Assembly (NCBI RefSeq): GCF_030818075.1 | Contig: NZ_JAUSZZ010000001.1 | Coordinates: forward strand, 620,001 to 684,000 | Reading direction: 5' to 3' | DNA from: Microbacterium proteolyticum | GTDB lineage: Bacteria; Actinomycetota; Actinomycetes; Actinomycetales; Microbacteriaceae | DNA length: 64,000 bases | Shown: positions 8,916 through 15,865 of the stretch, piece after piece | Layout: each line of letters opens with the position of its first letter | How positions within the stretch are numbered: the stretch's first letter is position 1 | Notes under the pieces: generated by a model | Told to the model about the DNA's origin: nothing | Seen by the model: the letters and a program-made list of their open reading frames with translations, nothing else | Databases searched by the model: none | Translations under genes and position numbers: made by a program

Positions 8916-9742
8916 TCGCGCTCGCCCCAGCCCTTCGCCATCTCGACCACCGCGGCGACGGCGGCCTCGGTGTCGGCAGGCGACCCGCCGGCGCGGCCCG
9001 CCACGAGCCCCGCGACGAACGCGCTCAACGGAGCGGCGGGCCGGGCGACGCCGTTGGCGACGTCGCGCGCCAGATCGAGGATCAGCGAGATGGGGATGTC
9101 GCCCTCGACCAGGCCGAAACGCTCCGCCAGCGCGGCGCTCCAGTCGTTCAGGGCTTCGGGCGGCAGGGTGCGGGACTCGGTCATGGCTCCTCCTCGGGCG
9201 GCTTCTAGATCGTCCCACGTGTCGATGTCGCGCGTCAGGTCGGGCGAGGCCGCGACGGTGGCGATCGCCAGCCCGCCGAGCAGCGCCCGCATGGACGCGT
9301 CACGACCTCGGTCGGGCAGACCGGATGCCGCCGCCCGCAGCGCCGCGGTCCGGTAGCGGCCGATGAGCCACTGGCGTCGGCCGTCGTCGAGACACACCCC
9401 GTCGACCCCGGGCGGCAGCCGGTCGGGCAGTGCCGCCACCGCCGGACCGGCGGTCGGCAGGTCGCAGGCGACGACGTAGACCTCGTCGGCATCCACCGCG
9501 TCGAGAGCCGCCACGATGCCGGCGACCGGCCCGCCGAAGGGCGGATCCTCGCGCACCCAGGTCACCTCGATGGCGTCGTCGAGCACGGGGGCCGCGACGA
9601 TGACGCGCCGCGCTCCGCCCGCTCGCACCGCGTCGATGGCCGCCCGAAGCAGCGTCGAGCCGCGCACCTCGAACAGCGGCTTGACCGCGCCGCCGACGCG
9701 CGAGCCGCGCCCGCCGGCCAGCAGGACCGCGTCGACGCTCAC
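8912..9742 (-). CDS. MobA-like nucleotidyltransferase fused to DUF6457
   Basis: A 276-residue protein. Residues 1-185 are a MobA-type NTP-transferase domain with the nucleotide-binding start VLLAGGRGSRVGGAVKPL and a metal-site segment VACDLPT. MobA transfers GMP or CMP to molybdopterin. Residues about 190-276 (starting EALNDWSAALAERFGL) match the small helical DUF6457 domain often found next to or fused with actinobacterial MobA. The internal ATG at about 9184 could in principle start DUF6457 separately. The GTG at 9742 overlaps the moeA stop, so moeA, mobA and the NIF3-like gene are translationally coupled. Confidence 0.85.
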   Translation of the reverse strand: MSVDAVLLAGGRGSRVGGAVKPLFEVRGSTLLRAAIDAVRAGGARRVIVAAPVLDDAIEVTWVREDPPFGGPVAGIVAALDAVDADEVYVVACDLPTAGPAVAALPDRLPPGVDGVCLDDGRRQWLIGRYRTAALRAAASGLPDRGRDASMRALLGGLAIATVAASPDLTRDIDTWDDLEAARGGAMTESRTLPPEALNDWSAALAERFGLVEGDIPISLILDLARDVANGVARPAAPLSAFVAGLVAGRAGGSPADTEAAVAAVVEMAKGWGERE

Positions 9743-10935
9743 CACAGCCAGACCGTCACCGGATTGCCCTCGGCGAGATCGTCGGCGCGGGGAGGGATCA
9801 CGGCCAGGGCGTCGGCCTCGCCGAGACCGCGTGTTCCGCGCGCGGTCGGGCGTGCGAGCCACCGGGCGGGGTCGGTGCGGTCGAGCGCGACGGGGACGTA
9901 CTGCGTCTTGTCGGCGCGCCCGCGCCACCCCGCGGCGAGCGCGACGCGCACCGTCGCGCGGCCGAGGTCGGCGGCCGACTCGAGCGCACCGAGGGCCGGC
10001 CGCACGAACAGCTCGAACGACACGGCGGCGCTGACCGGGTTGCCCGGCAGGCCGAACAGCAGCGTGCCGGCGGCAGTCCGCCCGAAGCCCTGGGGCTTGC
10101 CGGGCTGCATGCGCACGGTGTCGAAGCGCATGAGGTCGCCGAGGGTGTTCTTCACCACCTCGTAGGCCCCCGCGCTCACCCCACCCGAGAACACCACGAT
10201 GTCGGCACCCGCGGCCTCGGCGGCGGCGATGGCCTGTCGCGGGCCGTCGCCGTCGTCGCCCACGCTGGTACGCAGCACCACCTCGGCCCCGGCCTCCTCG
10301 GCGAGACCGGCGAGCAACGCACTGTTGGACTCGGGGATCTGCCCGCGGCGAAGCGGCTCACCCGGGGTCACGAGCTCCGACCCCGTCGACACCACCGCGA
10401 CGCGCGGCGCGCGCGCCACCGACACGGTGCCGACCCCGGATGCCGCGATCGCACCGATCCGCGCGGCGCTGAGCCGGACTCCCGCGTCGACGACGAGGTC
10501 GCCCGCGCGCACATCGGAGCCGCGGCGGCGGATGTGCGCGCCCGCGCCTCTCGGGGCGACGAGGACGGTGACCGGTTCGAGGCCCCCGGCGAGGCCGCGC
10601 TCGGTCTCTTCGAAGGGCACCACGGCATCCGCGTCGGTCGGTACGGGCGCCCCGGTCATGATCCGCGCCGCGTCTGCGGCATCCATTCGGGGGTCCGCGT
10701 CGGTACCGGCGGGCAGGTCGGCGATGACGCGCAGGGTCACCGGAACCCCCGCGACCTCGCGCACGGCGAAGCCGTCCATCGCCGAGCTGTCGAACCCCGG
10801 CACGTCGACGGCGGCGAAGACCGGATGCCGCAGCACCCGGCCCCGCGCGGAGGCGACGTCGCGCGTCTCGGGCGCGAGCGGCACCACCGCCTCGAGGACG
10901 GCGGCGAGGTGCTCGGCGACGTCGATCACGGGCAT
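9739..10935 (-). CDS. moeA: Molybdopterin molybdotransferase MoeA
   Basis: A 398-residue MoeA that inserts molybdate into adenylated molybdopterin in the cytoplasm. Signatures include PGFDSSAMDGFA near residues 47-58, the TGAPVP segment, a central MoCF-binding domain with FSGGVS, and GLPGNPVSA. Length matches the family. The ATG at 10935 lies six bases after a TACGCT box, suggesting a leaderless transcript. It is first in a three-gene operon. The only molybdoenzyme in the window is the FdhF/YdeP protein at 23895-26219, a likely consumer of the cofactor. Confidence 0.93.
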   Translation of the reverse strand: MPVIDVAEHLAAVLEAVVPLAPETRDVASARGRVLRHPVFAAVDVPGFDSSAMDGFAVREVAGVPVTLRVIADLPAGTDADPRMDAADAARIMTGAPVPTDADAVVPFEETERGLAGGLEPVTVLVAPRGAGAHIRRRGSDVRAGDLVVDAGVRLSAARIGAIAASGVGTVSVARAPRVAVVSTGSELVTPGEPLRRGQIPESNSALLAGLAEEAGAEVVLRTSVGDDGDGPRQAIAAAEAAGADIVVFSGGVSAGAYEVVKNTLGDLMRFDTVRMQPGKPQGFGRTAAGTLLFGLPGNPVSAAVSFELFVRPALGALESAADLGRATVRVALAAGWRGRADKTQYVPVALDRTDPARWLARPTARGTRGLGEADALAVIPPRADDLAEGNPVTVWLW

Positions 10936-10941
10936 GCCTCC

Positions 10942-10947
10942 AGCGTA
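10942..10947 (-). promoter_or_regulatory. -10 box TACGCT for moeA (leaderless)
   Basis: On the minus strand TACGCT ends six bases before the moeA ATG, the spacing expected when transcription starts at the start codon. No clear -35 is seen. The GGAGG between box and ATG is too close to act as a ribosome-binding site. Confidence 0.45.
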
Positions 10948-11007
10948 GGGGGGAGCTTCCCGCGCGTCGGCGCTGTTTGGGCGGGACGCGGCGCTGAGCG
11001 CTGCGAC

Positions 11008-11046
11008 GGGGCGGGGCGGTGCGGGGCAGGGCGGCGCGGGGCGGGG
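11008..11046 (+). other. G-run tract with quadruplex potential upstream of moeA
   Basis: The plus strand has six runs of three or four G within 39 bases, separated by 1-6 bases. This could form a G-quadruplex about 70-110 bases upstream of the moeA start. It may only reflect low-complexity GGGGC repetition. Confidence 0.35.
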
Positions 11047-11064
11047 CGGCGCCGTGCGGTGCCG

Positions 11065-11160
11065 CGCGGAGGACAGGTGCCGAGCGGAGGACAGGTGCCG
11101 AGCGGAGGACCGCAACCCGCCCCCGCATCCTCCCCTCCCCCCACGTCCTCCCCTCATCCC
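11065..11160 (+). repeat. Dispersed repeat (GAGCGGAGGAC family), copy A
   Basis: The left part is a tandem 18-bp unit (GGAGGACAGGTGCCGAGC) present about two and a half times. The right part ends CCCGCCCCCGCATCCTCCC then GTCCTCCCCTCATC. GGAGGAC and GTCCTCC can pair as a stem. A CCGCNAC-rich low-complexity tract follows to about 11280. Similar elements are at 11303-11390, 11982-12060 and, diverged, 22687-22765. It lies in the 535-bp gap between moeA and the DUF1990 gene, where I see no coding region. Confidence 0.75.
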
Positions 11161-11302
11161 ACCGCAACCGCGTCGACCACCGCCACCGCCGCCCAACCGA
11201 CGCCGCCCACCGCCGCCGCCGCAGCCGCCCGCAACGCCGCGAGCCCTGCGTCACCCGCCGCGCCGCCGCGACGTGCTGGCCGTGCTGAGCCGTGCCGTGC
11301 GG

Positions 11303-11390
11303 TGACGAGCGGCGGACAGGTGCCGAGCGGAGGACCGAAACCCGCCCCCGCATCCTCCCCTTCCCACAGGTCCTCCCCTCATCACCGCCA
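11303..11390 (+). repeat. Dispersed repeat (GAGCGGAGGAC family), copy B
   Basis: The same order as copy A: GAGCGGCGGACAGGTGCCGA, AGCGGAGGACCG, CCCGCCCCCGCATCCTCCCC, GGTCCTCCCCTCATC. The CCGC-rich low-complexity tail again follows, here up to the DUF1990 gene. Orientation is the same as copies A and C. Confidence 0.75.
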
Positions 11391-11458
11391 CAAGCCATAC
11401 CCGCCGCAACTCCGCCCACCGCACACCGCAACCCCGCCCCGGCGGCCGCACGGCGCTC

Positions 11459-11464
11459 TACCGT
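11459..11464 (+). promoter_or_regulatory. -10 box TACCGT for DUF1990 gene (leaderless)
   Basis: TACCGT ends six bases before the ATG at 11471, the same spacing seen at many genes in this window. It supports leaderless transcription and this start codon. Confidence 0.4.
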
Positions 11465-11470
11465 GGCTGC

Positions 11471-11956
11471 ATGGACGACCTCACCTACGACGAGGTCGGT
11501 GCGACCGCCGGCGAGCTGCCCCCGGGGTACCACCACGTGCGCACGCACCGAGTCATCGGGCAGGGTCGTGACGACTTCGAGCGAGCCGCCGACGCGCTCC
11601 TCGCGGGCGAGGCGCAGCGGCGGGCAGGTGCGCGGGTCGAGGCGTCCGAGACGCCGTTCCGCGTCGGCACCCGCGTGACGATGCGCCTGGGGCTCGGCAT
11701 CCTGAGCTTTCGCATCCCGTGTCTCGTCGTGTGGGCCGAGCGCACCGACACGTCCGCCGGTTTCGCGTACGGCACGCTGCCGGGCCATCCCGAGCGCGGG
11801 GAGGAGCGCTTCACGCTGACACTGCAGCCGTCGGGCGAAGTGGCGTTCGACATCGTCGCGTTCTCGGCGCCGGGCCGCTGGTTCACCCGCGTCGGTGCAC
11901 CGTTCGGACGCCAGGTGCAGGCGTGGATGACGCGGCGGTACCTGCGGGCGCTCTGA
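11471..11956 (+). CDS. DUF1990 family protein (UPF0548)
   Basis: A 161-residue cytoplasmic protein of the DUF1990 family, of unknown function. Recognisable features are the N-terminal LTYDEVGAT, the HHVRTHRVIGQG segment near residues 22-33, and the conserved centre FRVGTRVTMRLGL followed by CLVVWAERTD. The fold is thought to resemble lipid/START-like binders, but no ligand is known. It stands alone between two copies of a dispersed repeat, with a leaderless -10 box just upstream. Confidence 0.8.
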   Translation: MDDLTYDEVGATAGELPPGYHHVRTHRVIGQGRDDFERAADALLAGEAQRRAGARVEASETPFRVGTRVTMRLGLGILSFRIPCLVVWAERTDTSAGFAYGTLPGHPERGEERFTLTLQPSGEVAFDIVAFSAPGRWFTRVGAPFGRQVQAWMTRRYLRAL

Positions 11957-11981
11957 CGCTGCTTCCGCCGCTCTGGTGGTG

Positions 11982-12060
11982 GTGAGCGGAGGACATGTGA
12001 CGAGCGGAGGACCGGATCCCGCCCTCGCGCCCTCCCCACCCCCACGTCCTCCCGCCGTCA
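11982..12060 (+). repeat. Dispersed repeat (GAGCGGAGGAC family), copy C
   Basis: GAGCGGAGGACATGTGACGAGCGGAGGACCG is followed by the CCCGCC...CACGTCCTCCC arm, matching copies A and B in order and spacing. A tract of CCGCACCGCCACAG repeats continues to about 12178. It begins 26 bp after the DUF1990 stop. Confidence 0.75.
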
Positions 12061-12190
12061 CAGGCGCCGCACCGCCACAGCCGCACCGCCACAGGCGCCG
12101 CGCCACGGCCGCACCACACCACAGCCACCGCGCCGCGCCGCGCCGCGCCACAACCGCATCACAGCCGACCAGGAAGTGACGCCGCGAGCG

Positions 12191-12331
12191 ATGGATGCCG
12201 TGCATCTGAGCCCCGACACCCTGCCACTCGTGCGCGCGGTGCGCAACGGCCTCGACGAGAAGTCAGCACTTCTCGAACCTGGCGAAGCGGCTCTCGATGG
12301 CGAGACCCTGCGCGAGAGGAGAAGACGATGA
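12191..12331 (+). CDS. Possible 46-codon upstream ORF before ABC permease
   Basis: This starts ATG GAT GCC GTG and ends TGA at 12329-12331, overlapping the ATG of a 15-codon ORF. It encodes a charged helical peptide with no family I recognise. Support is positional only: an ATGA junction and the RBS for the next ORF inside its end. It could be a remnant of a larger gene or chance in GC-rich DNA. An 8-bp inverted repeat lies inside it at 12256-12275. Confidence 0.25.
   Translation: MDAVHLSPDTLPLVRAVRNGLDEKSALLEPGEAALDGETLRERRRR
12256..12275. promoter_or_regulatory. Inverted repeat CGAGAAGT-N4-ACTTCTCG
   Basis: A perfect 8-bp inverted repeat with a four-base centre (CAGC), about 100 bp before the first permease gene of the second sugar ABC operon. 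The size and symmetry fit a transcription-factor operator, but the LacI-family palindrome CG centre usual for sugar operons is absent, so the regulator is uncertain. Confidence 0.4.
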
Positions 12332-12375
12332 ACGAAAAGACACCCACCCGGTCCCCTCACCGGTCGTACCGGTGA
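12328..12375 (+). CDS. Possible 15-residue leader peptide (coupled to permease)
   Basis: An ATG at 12328 is preceded by the strongest Shine-Dalgarno in this region (GAGAGGAGAAG, 12314-12324) and encodes MNEKTPTRSPHRSYR. Its TGA (12373-12375) overlaps the GTG of the permease (GTGA). The permease GTG itself has no visible ribosome-binding site, so ribosomes may reach it by termination-reinitiation from this leader. The alternative is that the permease starts further upstream in its own frame. Confidence 0.4.
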   Translation: MNEKTPTRSPHRSYR

Positions 12376-13334
12376 CGCTGTCCTCCTCGGCTCCCGCCGC
12401 CTCCCCCCGGAAGGACCGCCGCCAGCCACGCCAGAAGGTCAAGTACAACCGCCGCGAGGCGATCGCGGGCTACCTCTTCATCTCCCCGTGGATCATCGGG
12501 TTCCTCGTCTTCACCGCCGGGGCCATGATCTACAGCCTCGTCATCTCGTTCTCGAGCTACAACCTGGCGATCGGCGCCGCCCGTCCCGTGGGGGCGAGCA
12601 ACTACGCCCAGCTGTTCGAAGATCCGCGCGTGGCGGTGTCGCTCGGCAACACCCTGTTCTACGCCGTGATGGCGGTGCCGCTCGAGATCGCCTTCGCCCT
12701 GTTCCTCGCGCTGCTGCTCAGCCGCGTCGGTCGCGGCGCGGGCGTCTTCCGCACGCTCTACTACCTGCCCAAGATGACGCCGGCCGTAGCGACGGCCGCA
12801 GTGTTCTTCCTGCTGCTGAACGGCAACTCGGGCGCGATCAATCAGGCCCTCGGGGCCGTCGGCATCCAGGGTCCGCAGTGGCTCGTCGACCCCGCCTGGG
12901 TGAAGCCCAGCATCGTCATCATGGCGCTGTGGACGGTCAGCGGCACCATGGTGATCTTCCTCGCCGCCATCAAGAACGTGCCCGTCGATCTCTACGAGGT
13001 CGCGCAGATCGACGGGGCGGGACCGATCCGCCGCTTCTTCTCGATCACGCTGCCAATGATCTCGGGTGCCATGTTCTTCAACGTCATCGTGCTGACGATC
13101 GCGGCATTCCAGGTCTTCGACCAGGCCTATCTGCTGTTCTGGCGCGATCAGAGCAACGCCTCGCCCGAGGCATCCCTCTTCTACGCGATCTACCTCTTCC
13201 AGCAGGCGTTCCGGCAGTTCAACTTCGGCTTCGCGGCCGCGATGGCCTGGCTGCTGTTCGTGATCATCCTGCTCATCACGCTCGTGCAGGTGCGGCTCGG
13301 CAACCGCTTCGTCTACTACGAGGGGGACCGCTGA
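12372..13334 (+). CDS. Sugar ABC transporter permease (MalF/UgpA type)
   Basis: A 320-residue inner-membrane permease with a basic cytoplasmic start (KVKYNRREAIAGYLFISPW) and about six hydrophobic segments. The cytoplasmic EAA loop is VPVDLYEVAQIDGAGPIRRFF near residues 205-225. GTG at 12372 is used as the start because the frame upstream has no ribosome-binding site and a leader ORF ends on it. An in-frame ATG at 12297 would add 25 atypical residues. The stop overlaps the ATG of the second permease (TGATG). The gene order permease-permease-binding protein is the reverse of the common order. Confidence 0.9.
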   Translation: MTLSSSAPAASPRKDRRQPRQKVKYNRREAIAGYLFISPWIIGFLVFTAGAMIYSLVISFSSYNLAIGAARPVGASNYAQLFEDPRVAVSLGNTLFYAVMAVPLEIAFALFLALLLSRVGRGAGVFRTLYYLPKMTPAVATAAVFFLLLNGNSGAINQALGAVGIQGPQWLVDPAWVKPSIVIMALWTVSGTMVIFLAAIKNVPVDLYEVAQIDGAGPIRRFFSITLPMISGAMFFNVIVLTIAAFQVFDQAYLLFWRDQSNASPEASLFYAIYLFQQAFRQFNFGFAAAMAWLLFVIILLITLVQVRLGNRFVYYEGDR

Positions 13335-14275
13335 TGGCCACCACCCTGCAGACGCCCGGGGTGGCCAACGCCCAGCCCGAGCTCGTGGCATCCACCGCCC
13401 GTCCTCCCAAATGGCGTCGGGCGCTGAAGCAGCCCAAGACCCTCGCCGGCCGCGTGCTGCTCGCCGTCGTGCTGGTGTTGTTCGCGCTGCTGTTCCTCTA
13501 CCCGTTCGCGTGGCTGCTGGCGGCGAGCCTCAAGCCCCGCGGCGAGGTGTTCGACAACGCCCTCATCCCGAAGACGTTCACCCCCGGCAACTACGCCGAG
13601 GTGTGGAGTCAGCTGCCGCTTCTGAACTGGATGTTCAACAGCGTCGCGATCGCCCTGCTCGCCGCCACCACCGTCGCGGTGATGAGCTCGGTGGTCGCGT
13701 TCGGGTTCGCGTACTTCCGCTTCCCCGGCCGCGGGTTCCTCTTCGGGCTGGTGCTGGCGACGATGATGCTGCCGGGTGCGGTGACGATGATCCCGATCTA
13801 CCTCGTGTGGAAGGAGACGGGGCTGCTCGGCACGTGGGTTCCGCTGTGGGGCATGAACCTCTTCGGCAGCGCCTTCTACATCTTCTTGCAGCGGCAGTTC
13901 TTCCTCGGCGTCCCGCGCGAGCTGTTCGAAGCGGCGCGCCTCGACGGATGCAGCGCGTGGGGCCTGTTCTGGCGCATCGCGATGCCGCTGTCGATCCCGT
14001 CGTTCATCATCGTGTTCCTGTTCGAGTTCCAGGCCAGCTGGAACAACCTGCAGGCCGCGCTCATCTATCTGAACGCCGGGTCGGTCGAGGACTTCACCGC
14101 CCCGCTCGGCATCGCGTACGCCATGACGAAGTACAGCCCCAGCGCCGGAGGCCAGGGCGACTACCAGTACGTCATGGTCGCCTCGCTGCTCGTGACCCTG
14201 CCGATGCTCATCATCTTCGCCTTCGGCCAGCGCTACTTCGTCGAGGGCGTGGCCACCCAGGGCCGCAAAGGCTGA
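13334..14275 (+). CDS. Carbohydrate ABC transporter permease (MalG/UgpE type)
   Basis: A 313-residue partner permease. After a polar start come a first membrane helix at about residues 40-60 (VLLAVVLVLFALLFLYPFAW) and five more. The EAA loop is VPRELFEAARLDGCSAWGLFW near 195-215. The ATG at 13334 overlaps the stop of the first permease. With that protein and the lipoprotein at 14308 it forms a CUT1-type importer without its own ATPase gene. The substrate is not predictable from the sequence. Confidence 0.92.
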   Translation: MATTLQTPGVANAQPELVASTARPPKWRRALKQPKTLAGRVLLAVVLVLFALLFLYPFAWLLAASLKPRGEVFDNALIPKTFTPGNYAEVWSQLPLLNWMFNSVAIALLAATTVAVMSSVVAFGFAYFRFPGRGFLFGLVLATMMLPGAVTMIPIYLVWKETGLLGTWVPLWGMNLFGSAFYIFLQRQFFLGVPRELFEAARLDGCSAWGLFWRIAMPLSIPSFIIVFLFEFQASWNNLQAALIYLNAGSVEDFTAPLGIAYAMTKYSPSAGGQGDYQYVMVASLLVTLPMLIIFAFGQRYFVEGVATQGRKG

Positions 14276-14307
14276 CCGTTCCCCCCTGTCTCGAAAGGAC
14301 ACCCATC

Positions 14308-15675
14308 ATGCGAATGCGCTCCCTCGCCGGCGTCGCCGCCGTCACGGCATCCATCACCCTTCTCGCCTCCTGCAGCGGCGGAGGCGACGCCTCCGAGCAA
14401 GCCGCCGACGTCGACTTCGGTGCCGAGCCCAGCGGTACCCTCGCCGCATGGGGCTTCGAGAACGCCGACGACGTCGGCCAATCGCGCCTCGACCACGCGG
14501 CCGCGCAGCTCTCCGACGTCGATGTGACCCTGGATGCCACGGCCTTCGACGCCCAGAAGTTCACCACCCGCATCGCGAGCGGTGACGTGCCCGACGTCGT
14601 GCAGATGGACCGCCGCTACGTCACGACGTATGCCGCCCAGGGACTGCTCATGCCGCTCGACGCATGCTTCGAGGCGAAGGGGGTCGAGCCGACCGAGCGG
14701 TGGTACCAGAACGTGGTCGATGACGTCACGTACGAGGATGCCGTGTACGCGGTGTCGCAGTTCTACCAGCCGCCGGCGATCCTGCTCAACATGAACGTGC
14801 TGAATGAAGCGGGCGTCACCCCCGACGAGTTCGACACGTCGAACATGGACGGTCTGCTGGCCGCCATCGGCAAGATCTACCAGGCCTCGGGCAGCACCCC
14901 CACGCGCCTCGGCTTCGACCCGGTCGCCACCGGTCAGGGCGGCCTGTGGGTGCTCGGAATGGGCGGACAGCTGACGGATGCCGACGGCAAGCCGACCCTC
15001 GACGACGCCTCCAACGCGGCGGGCATCGACGCGCTCAAGCACATCACCGATGCGCAGGGCGGCTACGCCGCGGTGAAGAGCTTCACCGACTCGTTCGACA
15101 CCTTCGGCGACGCGAACCAGTTCGTGCAGAACCAGGTCGGCGCACAGGTCGCGAACCAGTGGTACCCCAACGTGCTCAGCGCGACGCGCGACAAGATGTC
15201 GCTGCAGGCGGTTCCGTTCCGGGATGCCGAGGGTGAGCCGTTCTCGCTCGCGTCGGGGACCGCGTTCGTGATCCCCGTCGGCGCGAAGAACCCGGCAGCG
15301 GCCTGCGCGTGGATGACGGAGCTCACCTCGACCGACGCGTGGATGGCGGCGGGCGAGGCGCGGGCCGCGACCATCGAGAGCAAGGGCGGACTGAACACGG
15401 GCCTGTTCACCGGGTCGCCTGAGGCCGACACGATGATCCGCGATGAGTTCGTCGTGCCGACCGGCGACGAGGGCTTCGACCAGGTGATCTCGACCTACTA
15501 CGACGTCGTCGAGAACGGGAAGTCGTTCGGCTCGTCGCCCGCGGGGCAGGACATCCAGAACGAGCTGAACAACGCCATCACGGCCGCGCTGCTCGGCGAC
15601 AAGACGACCGAGCAGGCTCTCGCCGACGCGCAGCAGGCCGCGCAGCGGGCCTACGACAACGCGACGGCGAACTGA
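14308..15675 (+). CDS. Sugar ABC transporter substrate-binding lipoprotein
   Basis: A 455-residue extracellular solute-binding protein (family 1). It begins with a lipoprotein signal MRMRSLAGVAAVTASITLLA followed by the lipobox Cys at about 21 (LLASC), so it should be lipid-anchored outside the membrane. The mature part has the usual two-lobed layout, with DVPDVVQMD near residues 90-100 and VYAVSQFYQPPAILLNMNVL near 148-167, and many aromatic residues for sugar stacking. The ATG at 14308 has the RBS GAAAGGA at about 14292. A strong hairpin follows the stop. Confidence 0.92.
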   Translation: MRMRSLAGVAAVTASITLLASCSGGGDASEQAADVDFGAEPSGTLAAWGFENADDVGQSRLDHAAAQLSDVDVTLDATAFDAQKFTTRIASGDVPDVVQMDRRYVTTYAAQGLLMPLDACFEAKGVEPTERWYQNVVDDVTYEDAVYAVSQFYQPPAILLNMNVLNEAGVTPDEFDTSNMDGLLAAIGKIYQASGSTPTRLGFDPVATGQGGLWVLGMGGQLTDADGKPTLDDASNAAGIDALKHITDAQGGYAAVKSFTDSFDTFGDANQFVQNQVGAQVANQWYPNVLSATRDKMSLQAVPFRDAEGEPFSLASGTAFVIPVGAKNPAAACAWMTELTSTDAWMAAGEARAATIESKGGLNTGLFTGSPEADTMIRDEFVVPTGDEGFDQVISTYYDVVENGKSFGSSPAGQDIQNELNNAITAALLGDKTTEQALADAQQAAQRAYDNATAN

Positions 15676-15682
15676 CAGCGAG

Positions 15683-15710
15683 GGGGCGCCCGCTCCTGGG
15701 CGGGCGCCCC
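15683..15710 (+). terminator. Intrinsic terminator of the second sugar ABC operon
   Basis: A perfect 10-bp GC stem GGGGCGCCCG / CGGGCGCCCC (15683-15692 and 15701-15710) with an 8-base loop, eight bases after the binding-protein stop. No long T-run follows, as is common in high-GC actinobacteria. Confidence 0.7.
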
Positions 15711-15712
15711 TC

Positions 15713-15865
15713 TGACCTTCGAGGCTGGGGCCCGCTGATCTTTGACACTGGGCCCCGCCGACCTTCGACGCTGGGGCACGCCGACCTTCGACGCTGGCGC
15801 CCGCTGACCTTGGACGCTGGGCCCCGGCGACCCTTTGACGCTGGGCGCCGGCGACCCTTCGCCGC
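15713..15865. repeat. 23-bp tandem repeat array, about six units
   Basis: The units begin at 15713, 15736, 15759, 15782, 15805 and 15828 (the last is 24 bp), with a degenerate seventh running into the next gene. The consensus is (C/T)GACCTTCGACGCTGGG then CCCCGC. It fills the 190-bp gap between the ABC operon terminator and the 3' end of the convergent surface-protein gene. No ORF is supported here. Confidence 0.85.
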
